Shown here in pieces: positions 1-7,270 of a DNA stretch of 7,381 bases (position 1 is its first letter; each line of letters opens with the position of its first letter). The stretch lies in contig USAY01000099.1 of the NCBI GenBank assembly GCA_900552755.1, positions 1 to 7,381 of the forward strand, in the 5' to 3' direction. The stretch is from an uncultured Collinsella sp. (GTDB taxonomy: Bacteria > Actinomycetota > Coriobacteriia > Coriobacteriales > Coriobacteriaceae). Position numbers and translations under genes: made by a program. The notes under the pieces are model-generated. The model did not search any database. It was not told the origin of the DNA and saw only the letters and a program-made list of their open reading frames with translations.

Positions 1-53
1 AACCGTTTGGCCTGTATAAGGTCACGAGGGTTCGAATCCCTCCTCCTCCGCCA
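1..53 (+). tRNA. tRNA-Ser, 3' part (5' end outside window)
   Basis: This is the 3' end of a tRNA, cut by the window's left edge. The T-stem is 26-30 paired with 38-42 around the loop TTCGAAT (31-37). The 3' acceptor strand is 43-49, the discriminator base is G50, and CCA is encoded at 51-53. Before the T-arm, GGCCT and AGGTC pair around GTATA (about 9-23), which is a long class II variable arm. A long variable arm with discriminator G points to serine; leucine tRNAs normally carry A there. The anticodon lies outside the window, so the isoacceptor cannot be named. Confidence 0.87.
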
Positions 54-65
54 TTAGATGGTATG

Positions 66-94
66 AGCCCCAGCAATGGGGCTTTTTTCTTTTT
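66..94 (+). terminator. Rho-independent terminator of tRNA-Ser
   Basis: A perfect 6-bp stem, AGCCCC (66-71) with GGGGCT (78-83), encloses the loop AGCAAT. It is followed by a T-rich run to 94, interrupted by one C. It lies 12 nt after the CCA end, so it ends the tRNA-Ser transcript. Confidence 0.85.
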
Positions 95-115
95 GGGCAC
101 ATTTCAATTACGCGC

Positions 116-135
116 AGGAGGAGGGATTCGAACCC
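116..135 (-). repeat. Inverted 20-bp copy of the tRNA-Ser tail (tRNA relic)
   Basis: Read on the minus strand, these 20 bases are identical to 28-47 of the tRNA-Ser, covering most of the T-arm and part of the acceptor strand. The match breaks on both sides. The implied T-stem has a mismatch and no CCA follows, so this is not a functional tRNA gene. It could be a relic of an inverted tRNA copy or an attachment-site-like remnant. It lies 11 bp from the palindromic repeat that borders the nuclease-domain gene. Confidence 0.7.
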
Positions 136-146
136 GCCCCTCACCA

Positions 147-225
147 AAAACATGTACGTCACCCTCCAAAACCGACATTTTTCGACATCTTTGGAGGCTG
201 ACGTACACGTTTGGATTGAGCTCAC
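147..225 (-). repeat. 79-bp palindromic repeat, copy 1
   Basis: This is an imperfect 23-bp inverted repeat (148-170 with 190-212, two mismatches) around a 19-nt loop, plus a shared 13-bp flank that ends at 225. On the minus strand it matches 1336-1414 at 74 of 79 positions. The loop carries CGACAT twice as a direct repeat. It lies 10 bp past the stop codon of the DUF559 gene and could fold as an RNA hairpin, but there is no convincing U-tract. It resembles a REP/MITE-type interspersed element. Short reading frames across it exist on both strands and look spurious. Confidence 0.85.
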
Positions 226-235
226 GGGAGCGGCG

Positions 236-1243
236 CTATTCGGAAGGTGCCTCCTCGTCTCGTATGCTCTTCCAGTTGCGGATAAGTGCCTTGCGCAGTT
301 CATTTTGCTTTCGTTGGTACTCGGTATCGGTGCATCGAGGCATGCCGAGTGCTTCGCGAATGTTGTTCATGGCGCGGTGAAAGGCGAGCTGGCTGCCGAA
401 CTGAGCCGAAGTGAGCGTAACGATTCGATATCCCATTTGGGAGAGAACGGCCTCTCGTTCCGCATCTGCCCCCTTGCGCTCGAACTCATCGTGAAAACCT
501 CCCTTATATTCGATACCGAGCTCCCCGCGCTTATAGGTAATGAGGGCATCGATTTTGAGTGTTCGGGCTTTTGTGCAATGCCAGAGACGTTGAGGGATCT
601 CGAGCGGTTTGTTGAGTTCGATACCTCGGATACCAACGCCGCCTTCGCTTGTTGGGAGCGAGAGGGCGATTGCCGAAGCGGTCTCCATAGGCGAGGCCGA
701 GCGATCGTAGATGTGCCTGAGCGCGAGCCGTGCACGTGTGGCACCGGGTTTGCCGGGGTGCCGATCGAGCAGTTCGGTTATTTCATCCTTGGAGGTGGTG
801 GCTGGTTGCTCGGTATAAGGGTCGGCGGGATTGAGCCTCATGCGATAATCGCCGCAAACTTCATAGCCATATTCGAGATATTCGATCCTATCCATCCACT
901 CGGCAGCGAGCACGAAGGCGAAGGCTTCGTCGGTGATGAAGATTCCGGGCGTCAACTCGTTAATATGCTCGTAGGGAAGATTTTGTCCAAGAATGTGGCA
1001 AACGACGCCTTTGGTACGAATTCGCTCAAATTCGAATACAACCGCGATATCGATAGTCTTAAGCATATCGGACGGAATGCCGCAGTCGGTAAGGGCCTGT
1101 CGTATGCGCGCAACACGTTGCTGGGTGGAGATGCCTTGTGCGCCTATCTGGTAGTCGTGCCGCGCAAGAGACTGAACCAAATTCTGGGGTGCATGATGGA
1201 CAAGCCATGCGGTTTTATGCGAAATGAGAACAGGGGTATCCAT
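236..1243 (-). CDS. Orphan DUF559/PD-(D/E)XK nuclease-like protein with possible AbiEi-like N-terminal part
   Basis: A protein of 335 aa; ATG at 1243 with GAGAGG a few bases upstream, stop TAG at 236-238. The C-terminal part has the layout of actinobacterial DUF559 proteins (Vsr/PD-(D/E)XK fold). SPMET (185-189, E187) is followed by KIDALI (D232), then GIEYKGGFH (243-251; E245, K247), then GYRIVTLTSAQF (271-282). E187, D232, E245 and K247 fit an E...D...ExK active site. The region around 75-135, with HILGQNLP and GIFITDEAFAFVLAA, resembles the middle of proteins that join an AbiEi-type antitoxin-like domain to DUF559. That is family recognition by eye, and substrate and biological role are unknown. 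No partner gene (AbiEii toxin, methylase, second nuclease) is adjacent. The gene stands alone between inverted copies of a 79-bp palindrome. GC is lower than in typA: rows 541-600 and 841-900 have 30/60 and 26/60 G+C, against 38/60 in 4561-4620. This fits an acquired gene. The long plus-strand frame over it is a shadow. Confidence 0.8.
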   Translation of the reverse strand: MDTPVLISHKTAWLVHHAPQNLVQSLARHDYQIGAQGISTQQRVARIRQALTDCGIPSDMLKTIDIAVVFEFERIRTKGVVCHILGQNLPYEHINELTPGIFITDEAFAFVLAAEWMDRIEYLEYGYEVCGDYRMRLNPADPYTEQPATTSKDEITELLDRHPGKPGATRARLALRHIYDRSASPMETASAIALSLPTSEGGVGIRGIELNKPLEIPQRLWHCTKARTLKIDALITYKRGELGIEYKGGFHDEFERKGADAEREAVLSQMGYRIVTLTSAQFGSQLAFHRAMNNIREALGMPRCTDTEYQRKQNELRKALIRNWKSIRDEEAPSE

Positions 1244-1547
1244 TGAGGGCCTCTCGCTCTGAGCCGGTATCCAACTCTTATGTCCGTTGAAGTGGGGAAA
1301 TATACCGGATGTGAGTAAATCAACTCACTCATGCTGTGAGCTCAATCCAAACATGTACGTCAGCCTCCAAAGATGCCGGAAAATGTCGTTTTTGGAGGCT
1401 GACGTACATGTTTTGGACCCTTGGCATTCCAGTAACGCCACGCCCGCATCCAGTCCCGACCGTTTGCCGAGCAATAGGATCGCAATCGGCGCCGAACATG
1501 TACTATGTACGGGCATTGTCTAAACCCACAATCCAAAGGACCCCATC
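1244..1547. promoter_or_regulatory. Divergent intergenic region with small inverted repeats
   Basis: This 304-bp gap lies between the divergent DUF559 and UPF0126 genes and must hold both promoters. Next to the DUF559 start are two inverted repeats: CCGGTAT (1264-1270) with ATACCGG (1302-1308), and GTGAGT (1311-1316) with ACTCAC (1323-1328). They are operator-sized, so they are candidate binding sites for a regulator of the DUF559 gene. On the minus strand TATATT within about 1298-1303 could be a -10 box, but no well-spaced -35 is visible. The right half carries palindromic repeat copy 2, then about 120 bp with no clear signal before the UPF0126 ribosome binding site. Confidence 0.4.
1336..1414 (+). 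repeat. 79-bp palindromic repeat, copy 2
   Basis: This copy has a perfect 23-bp inverted repeat (1349-1371 with 1391-1413) around a 19-nt loop (1372-1390), preceded by GTGAGCTCAATCC. It matches copy 1 at 74 of 79 positions but in opposite orientation, with the flank facing inward, so the two copies bracket 226-1335. It sits between two divergent genes, where a terminator would have no purpose; this favours an interspersed or mobile repeat. GAACATGTAC at 1494-1503 may be a fragment of a further copy. Confidence 0.87.
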
Positions 1548-1550
1548 TTG
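1535..1550 (+). promoter_or_regulatory. Ribosome binding site that fixes a TTG start
   Basis: AAAGGA at 1535-1540 is followed by 7 nt and TTG at 1548-1550. This is the only well-spaced Shine-Dalgarno site near the start of the UPF0126 gene, and it favours TTG over the ATG at 1566. Confidence 0.65.
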
Positions 1551-2237
1551 CCCGTCGTCGCCGCTATGACCGTTACCCCACATGCCTCGGATGCCATGGT
1601 CGCTATTCCGTTTTGGCTCGAGATGTTCGCTGTTGTCGCTGCATCGATCTCGGGTGTGCTGGTTGCGCGTGAGCACAAGCTCGACCTGGTGGGCGCGGTC
1701 GCGCTCGCGGTGGTCTGCGGTCTGGGCGGCGGTCTCTTGCGCGACATGACGCTGCAGGTGGGCAACGTCTACATCCTCAACCAGCCGATGGCACTCCCGC
1801 TTTCCATTGCCACGGCGGCCATCATCTATATTTTCCCGGCAATCGTCGACAAGCCCGAAAAACTCATCCCCTTGCTCGACATCATCTCGGTCGGCATCTA
1901 CGCCGCCACTGGAGCAGACAAGGCGCTGGTCTACGGCTTTGCGCCGGCGGTGTGCATCATGATGGGCTTTTTTACCGCAGTAGGCGGCGGCATGCTGCGC
2001 GACGGCTTTATGGGCGTGGTTCCGGGCATTTTCCAACGTACTAACTTTTATGCCATCGCCGCCATCGCCGGATCGACAAGCTATGTGTGTCTCGTTATGA
2101 GCGGCATCATGAGCAATGTCGCCGCGCTGGTCGTATGCGTTGTCGTGACCATGGGACTGCGCTGGCTCTCGCTGCGCTTTGACATCAAAAGCCCCACCGA
2201 AGAAGACATCGCGCGCTTTTTGCACCGTAAAAAGTAG
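1548..2237 (+). CDS. UPF0126 / TRIC-family membrane channel or transporter
   Basis: A protein of 229 aa starting at TTG (1548), chosen because AAAGGA (1535-1540) lies 7 nt upstream; the next ATG, at 1566, has no such site. The protein is mostly hydrophobic helices. It carries the duplicated signature of UPF0126 (YicG-like) proteins: GLGGGLLRD at 58-66 and AVGGGMLRD at 144-152, one in each three-helix repeat, plus a seventh helix near 186-204. Family members are related to TRIC cation channels, and some have been linked to glycine uptake. The substrate here cannot be told from sequence. The length is slightly above the usual 200-210 aa because of a short N-terminal extension. It is a single-gene unit with a terminator-like hairpin just downstream. 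Confidence 0.9.
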   Translation: MPVVAAMTVTPHASDAMVAIPFWLEMFAVVAASISGVLVAREHKLDLVGAVALAVVCGLGGGLLRDMTLQVGNVYILNQPMALPLSIATAAIIYIFPAIVDKPEKLIPLLDIISVGIYAATGADKALVYGFAPAVCIMMGFFTAVGGGMLRDGFMGVVPGIFQRTNFYAIAAIAGSTSYVCLVMSGIMSNVAALVVCVVVTMGLRWLSLRFDIKSPTEEDIARFLHRKK

Positions 2238-2249
2238 GCAGCACGACAC

Positions 2250-2281
2250 AACCCCTCGAAATGCAACCGAGAGGTTCTTTT
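2250..2281 (+). terminator. Rho-independent terminator after UPF0126 gene
   Basis: AACCCCTCG (2250-2258) pairs with CGAGAGGTT (2268-2276), with one mismatch and a 9-nt loop. The tail is CTTTT. It starts 12 nt after the stop codon, so the following gene probably has its own promoter. Confidence 0.75.
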
Positions 2282-2309
2282 AGAGCGCCCGCGCGTTGGG
2301 TACCCTGTT

Positions 2310-2328
2310 AGATGCATATCGAGCATCT
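2310..2328. promoter_or_regulatory. Small inverted repeat upstream of bactofilin-like gene
   Basis: AGATGC (2310-2315) and GCATCT (2323-2328) form a 6-bp inverted repeat with a 7-nt spacer, just before the ribosome binding site. It could be an operator or a 5' UTR hairpin, or chance. No convincing -35/-10 pair was found in 2282-2343. Confidence 0.25.
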
Positions 2329-2343
2329 GACGAAGGATTCACT

Positions 2344-3489
2344 ATGCCCTGTAATCAATTCCCGTTGACCCAGCGCCGTAAAGCATGGGGCCGCATCACC
2401 ATCCTGTTCGCGCTCATCGCGCTGGCGATCACCGTGCTTCCCACGGCGTCGTTCGCCGGCACGGACACCGCAGGCAACGTACTTGCGACCGACAATGACG
2501 CCAATCCGTCCGGCGTCGATGGTGACCTGTACTGGGCCGGCCAGGCCCTCAACTTGGACGATGCGTCCATTGACCGTGATGTCATCGCCGCGGGCGATAC
2601 CCTCTCGATCCGCGACTGCACGGTTGGCGGCGCCGTCCGTCTGGCGGCACGCACCATCGACATCGCCAAGACCACGGTTGATGGCAGCGTCACGGTGGCC
2701 GGCCAGCACGTTGTGCTCAACACCGGTAGCACCGCCAACTGTTTCTACGCGACAGGCGAGACGGTTGCCCTGCGAGGCTCCACCAAGTCGGCAGCGCTGG
2801 CAGGCGATACGGTGACCATCGATGGCACCGTCGAGGGCGATGTCGAGGTTTGGGCCGACAAGCTCATCCTGGGCAAGAACGCCCATATCACCGGCACCGT
2901 GAACGCGCACGTCTCCGAGGACCCCGAGCGTGCCGCAGGGGCCGAGGTAGGCGCGCTCAAGATCGACCGCACCGAGAACGAGGATACTTCCACCGTTAAC
3001 GATGTCATCGGCGGTATCGTCGCCGCGGCACTCTCGACCTGCTTTGTCGCTCTGCTGCTCGAGCTCGTCTTTCCGCGCGCGACCGCCAGCGCCGCCGGCA
3101 TGCTCCACCAGCGCCCCATGCCCCTGTGGGTGAGCGGTCTTCTGGGCACGATTGCTATCATCCCCGCCGTCCTACTGCTGATTATCTCTATCGCCGGTCT
3201 GTCGCTTGCCGGAGCCCTCATGTGCGGTGTCATTGGCATCGCGCTGGTGTCGAGTGCCTTTGCAGGGTGCGCGATTGCACGCATGGTCGGACACAGCCAG
3301 AACCGCTACGCCATGGCAGCCGTTGGTGGCGTAATCGCAGGCGCCCTCACGGGGCTTCCCCTCGTAGGCGGCTTCATCAGCGGCGTAGCCTTTGTCTTTA
3401 TGCTCGGCTACATCATCCAAATCATCTGGCGCAACGCCCGCGTCAAGCCGCAGCAGCCGGCTAACGCGCCAGAACTCCCCACCGCTTAG
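2344..3489 (+). CDS. Secreted/membrane bactofilin-like beta-helix protein, function unknown
   Basis: A protein of 381 aa. ATG at 2344 is chosen because AAGGA (2333-2337) lies 6 nt upstream; a TTG 48 bases earlier in frame lacks a site and would spoil the signal peptide. Residues 1-38 form a classic signal peptide: positive stretch RRKAWGR, hydrophobic core to about 32, and a cleavage-like ASFA at 35-38. Residues about 58-190 are a repetitive run of short beta-strand phrases such as DRDVIAAGDTLSI, GSVTVAGQHVVL and DGTVEGDVEVWADKLIL. This is the pattern of a bactofilin-type (polymer-forming) right-handed beta-helix. From about 217 on there are four or five hydrophobic segments (about 220-243, 262-290, 291-313, 322-362), then a short Pro-rich cytoplasmic-like tail. 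An exported beta-helix joined to a membrane anchor occurs in proteins annotated as polymer-forming cytoskeletal protein. An envelope role is inferred. There is no catalytic motif, and the gene stands alone on its strand. Confidence 0.82.
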   Translation: MPCNQFPLTQRRKAWGRITILFALIALAITVLPTASFAGTDTAGNVLATDNDANPSGVDGDLYWAGQALNLDDASIDRDVIAAGDTLSIRDCTVGGAVRLAARTIDIAKTTVDGSVTVAGQHVVLNTGSTANCFYATGETVALRGSTKSAALAGDTVTIDGTVEGDVEVWADKLILGKNAHITGTVNAHVSEDPERAAGAEVGALKIDRTENEDTSTVNDVIGGIVAAALSTCFVALLLELVFPRATASAAGMLHQRPMPLWVSGLLGTIAIIPAVLLLIISIAGLSLAGALMCGVIGIALVSSAFAGCAIARMVGHSQNRYAMAAVGGVIAGALTGLPLVGGFISGVAFVFMLGYIIQIIWRNARVKPQQPANAPELPTA

Positions 3490-3497
3490 CCGCCAAC

Positions 3498-3528
3498 CAC
3501 CACAAAGGGGCCAGGCACCTTTGTGGTG
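3498..3528. repeat. Perfect hairpin with GGCCAGGCA loop (REP-like)
   Basis: A perfect 11-bp inverted repeat, CACCACAAAGG (3498-3508) with CCTTTGTGGTG (3518-3528), encloses the 9-nt loop GGCCAGGCA. It lies 8 nt after the stop of the bactofilin-like gene but has no T-tract, so it is a poor intrinsic terminator. The AAAGGGGCCAGGCACCTTT core resembles a REP-like short palindrome found between genes in other bacteria; that resemblance is from memory and unchecked. Confidence 0.6.
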
Positions 3529-3555
3529 ATGCAGACCAGCTCAGTCCCTGTGCAC

Positions 3556-3592
3556 AAAAAGGGCGCCGACCATCACGGTCGGCGCCCTTTCT
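3556..3592. terminator. Strong bidirectional terminator between convergent genes
   Basis: A perfect 14-bp GC-rich stem (3558-3571 with 3577-3590) has a 5-nt loop, ATCAC. On the minus strand, which ends typA, it is followed by a run of five T (AAAAA at 3556-3560, partly inside the stem). On the plus strand CCCTTTCTT gives a weaker tail. It can serve both typA and the plus-strand gene before it. Confidence 0.88.
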
Positions 3593-3617
3593 TGTTAGAC
3601 GCTATAAAGACCAGCGC

Positions 3618-5456
<1,839 letters not shown>

Positions 5457-5573
5457 GTAGTTCCCCTATCTTCTATCCATATACAAACGGCACGCGTATG
5501 CGACCCGCCCAGCAACACAACGCTCAGCGGGAATATTGAGCCTTTTACCGAAAACTCGTTTATTTTAGCGATT

Positions 5574-6023
5574 TTAGATGAGAGGGGTTTCCTCACCTGC
5601 AGGTTCAGGGTCGCTCCACATAAAACCATCGCCGGCGCCCATACCCTCATACAGCACATATGCCGAAAAACCGCTCTCGAGCGTAGTCTCGAAAAAGCTC
5701 ACGAGCAGAGCGTCGTGGTAGCCGCCGTCAATCTCGACGCAGCCGGTATAGCCGATGGCATAGCGGACGATACGGCCCAGGCCCTCGTCCTTAAGACCCA
5801 TCTTGTGCTCGGAGATAAAGTTGGTGGCCGCCTCGAGGCACGCCTCTTCGCCATCCTCATCGAGAGCCGCCAGATAACGGTTGGAAGCGGCGTCCTCAAT
5901 CGCCACGACCACGCCGGGGTTTTCACCGGCGGCAAGGTCGTCCAAGAATGCACCGATCAGATCGCACACCATGGCGTCGAGCTCGGCGGAGACGTTACCG
6001 GCGTCCTGCATATCCTGTGCCAT
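5574..6023 (-). CDS. Conserved hypothetical acidic protein
   Basis: A protein of 149 aa; ATG at 6023 with GGGAAGG 7 nt upstream. I do not recognise a family. It is soluble and strongly acidic, with no signal peptide or membrane segment. Residues 11-31 look helical. The middle (38-70) alternates strand-like GVVVAIED with the acidic helix DEDGEEACLEAATNFI. A strand-rich part (88-127) carries RYAIGYTGCVEIDGGYHDA and VSFFETTLESGFSAYVLYEG. It looks like a small alpha/beta ligand- or partner-binding domain. It lies 30 nt downstream of the small membrane protein gene and is probably co-transcribed with it and with the bifunctional-nuclease-family gene. Coding is supported by its ribosome binding site, its codon use and its place in the cluster. 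Confidence 0.75.
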   Translation of the reverse strand: MAQDMQDAGNVSAELDAMVCDLIGAFLDDLAAGENPGVVVAIEDAASNRYLAALDEDGEEACLEAATNFISEHKMGLKDEGLGRIVRYAIGYTGCVEIDGGYHDALLVSFFETTLESGFSAYVLYEGMGAGDGFMWSDPEPAGEETPLI

Positions 6024-6053
6024 CTTTAGACCTTCCCATCGAGTCTGGCGTCG

Positions 6054-6443
6054 TTACAGTTCTTGTGCCTCGGCGGCGATCTTGGCGGCAGCGTCGCGGG
6101 CGCGCATCATGTCCGCCGCGCGCTTGTCGAGCACCTTGATCTGACTGGTCAGCATTACCGCATCGACCACACCCCAGATCACGAGGCCCGTAGAGATCGA
6201 AAACCCAAGCGCACCAACTGTACCACGAAGGCGCGAGCAGATTGCCGCGACAAGAGCGGAGACGACAACCATCTTGATAAACGAGCCGCGGCGCTCGCGA
6301 AGCGTGCGGGCCTGCGTCACATAGGCAATGCGAGCCGCCTCAGAAGCCTCCGAGCGCATCTGGGCCTCACGCGCAATGGTCGCCGCCTCAGCCGACATAC
6401 CGCCGGCCATCAGCGAACGCTCCGTAACCTGGACGCCCCGCAT
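6054..6443 (-). CDS. Small two-helix membrane protein, function unknown
   Basis: A protein of 129 aa. A charged, Ala-rich, probably coiled N-terminal helix (about 16-50) is followed by two hydrophobic segments (about 57-70 and 76-99), separated by a short basic loop (SRLRGT), then a basic and Ala-rich C-terminal helix (about 103-128). The layout suggests a hairpin in the membrane with both ends in the cytoplasm. No family is recognised. The ATG at 6443 follows directly after the TAA of the upstream gene, so translational coupling is likely; its own Shine-Dalgarno is weak. A later in-frame ATG (residue 12, preceded by GGAG at 9 nt) is an alternative start that would give 118 aa. Confidence 0.72.
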   Translation of the reverse strand: MRGVQVTERSLMAGGMSAEAATIAREAQMRSEASEAARIAYVTQARTLRERRGSFIKMVVVSALVAAICSRLRGTVGALGFSISTGLVIWGVVDAVMLTSQIKVLDKRAADMMRARDAAAKIAAEAQEL

Positions 6444-6944
6444 TTAGAAGTCATCGGGGGAGAGCGTATGGACGAACTCGTCGAACTTCTCGAACTCCTG
6501 CTCGTCGTCAACTTCCTCGGCATGGGCAGAAACGGTGCCCAGGCGATTCATGATGTCGTCCTCCACAAACATGGGGGCATTGCTGCGCACGGCAAGGGCA
6601 ATGGCATCACTGGGGCGGGCGTCAATCTTGAGCTCGTCACCATCGGCCAGTACGACGATCGTCGCGTAGAACACCGGCGGCTCGGCGCGAACGATCTCGA
6701 TGCGCTCGAGCTTGGCGCCCAGGGCGCTAACAGTATCGAGCAGCAGGTCATGGGTAATCGGGCGCTCGGCGCGGCCGCTATCGATGCCACGGCTGATGGC
6801 AGCAGCTTCAAACGAACCAGTCTGAATGGAAAGGGAACGCAGTGGCGCGGGCGAGTCCGATTTGCTGCAGCGCTCGCGAAGCACGATAAGCGATGGCACG
6901 GGACCGGCGGCCATGACGATGGTCTCTATGTCGACACGAACCAT
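6444..6944 (-). CDS. Bifunctional nuclease (BFN/DUF151) family protein
   Basis: A protein of 166 aa. ATG at 6944 is chosen because GGAGG sits 6 nt upstream; an in-frame ATG 30 bases earlier lacks a site. The sequence carries the DUF151/BFN hallmarks in order: a strand pair including LRSLSIQTGSFEAAAI (35-50), RPITHDLLLD (61-70) followed by LGAKLERIEI, a strand with VFYATIVVL (91-99), and the signature DARPSDAIALAVR (108-120) followed by APMFVEDDIM. The tail (about 142-166) is acidic. The family is named for reports of DNase and RNase activity in plant and archaeal members. Its bacterial role is unsettled, and no catalytic residues can be assigned here. It is the first gene of the three-gene minus-strand cluster. 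Actinobacterial homologues are often linked to regulatory or envelope genes, but that does not specify a function. Confidence 0.9.
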   Translation of the reverse strand: MVRVDIETIVMAAGPVPSLIVLRERCSKSDSPAPLRSLSIQTGSFEAAAISRGIDSGRAERPITHDLLLDTVSALGAKLERIEIVRAEPPVFYATIVVLADGDELKIDARPSDAIALAVRSNAPMFVEDDIMNRLGTVSAHAEEVDDEQEFEKFDEFVHTLSPDDF

Positions 6945-7000
6945 GGAACACCTCCGGTACGTAGCGGTTAACACGCGGCAGTCCGCCGCATTGAATAGCT

Positions 7001-7030
7001 ATACTACCCAAACTTTCGCACGGCACACAA
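7001..7030 (-). promoter_or_regulatory. Possible promoter of the bifunctional-nuclease cluster
   Basis: On the minus strand TTGTGT (7025-7030) and TAGTAT (7001-7006) are separated by 18 nt, close to sigma-70-type spacing. They lie about 56 nt before the ATG of the first gene and after the tRNA terminator. Both boxes are imperfect. A small hairpin, GCGGC/GCCGC (6975-6989), would fall in the 5' UTR. Confidence 0.35.
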
Positions 7031-7058
7031 AACCAAAATGAGATTTATCGCAGACAAG

Positions 7059-7088
7059 AAAAAAGCCCCGAGGCAATGCCCCAGGGCT
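7059..7088 (-). terminator. Rho-independent terminator of the tRNA cluster
   Basis: On the minus strand an 11-bp stem with two G-U pairs (7078-7088 with 7064-7074) has a 3-nt loop and ends in a run of T (A-tract at 7059-7064). It lies 14 nt after the 3' end of tRNA-Ile and isolates the tRNAs from the protein-coding cluster. Confidence 0.88.
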
Positions 7089-7102
7089 CTTCACAGTTTT
7101 GA

Positions 7103-7179
7103 TGGTGGACCTGACAAGATTCGAACTTGTGACCTCCCGGTTATCAGCCGGACGCTCTAACCAACTGAGCTACAGGTCC
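7103..7179 (-). tRNA. tRNA-Ile(GAU)
   Basis: A complete 77-nt cloverleaf with encoded CCA (7103-7105). The acceptor is GGACCTG paired with CAGGTCC. The D-arm contains AGCTCAGTTGGTTAGAGC. The anticodon stem is TCCGG/CCGGG around CTGATAA, giving anticodon GAT, and the T-arm is ACAAG/CTTGT around TTCGAAT. It reads AUC/AUU codons. It lies 4 nt downstream of tRNA-Ala in the same transcript. Confidence 0.97.
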
Positions 7180-7183
7180 ATCA

Positions 7184-7259
7184 TGGTGGAGGTTAGGGGG
7201 ATCGAACCCCTGACCTCAGGCTTGCAAAGCCCGCGCTCTCCCAGCTGAGCTAAACCCCC
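7184..7259 (-). tRNA. tRNA-Ala(UGC)
   Basis: A complete 76-nt cloverleaf with encoded CCA (7184-7186). The anticodon stem CGGGC/GCCTG encloses TTTGCAA, so the anticodon is TGC. The T-arm is AGGGG/CCCCT around TTCGATC, and the acceptor is GGGGGTT paired with AACCTCC (one G-U). This Ala-Ile pair often sits in rRNA spacers in the order Ile-Ala; here it is outside any visible rRNA operon and in the order Ala-Ile. Confidence 0.97.
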
Positions 7260-7270
7260 ACGGAGAAAGT

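Noticed and set aside
22..303. Minus-strand frame of 93 codons running across the tRNA-Ser tail, terminator and repeat copy 1
   Set aside because: The peptide is made of translated tRNA T-arm and palindrome sequence and would overlap a tRNA gene and its terminator. It is a common type of false gene call.
152..1246. Plus-strand frame of 364 codons opposite the DUF559 gene
   Set aside because: Its start lies inside palindromic repeat copy 1 and has no ribosome binding site. The minus-strand frame has one, and shows recognisable nuclease-family motifs.
1..1414. CRISPR array
   Set aside because: There are only two copies of the repeat, in opposite orientation and over 1 kb apart, with a gene between them.
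1287..1569. Several 60-80 codon frames through repeat copy 2
   Set aside because: They share a cysteine-containing peptide only because the palindrome reads similarly on both strands. None has a good ribosome binding site or codon use like the neighbours.
5457..5573. Promoter or riboswitch before typA
   Set aside because: AT-rich stretches such as TATATG and TAAAAT occur on the minus strand, but none has a well-spaced -35 partner, and no structured leader or terminator hairpin is visible.
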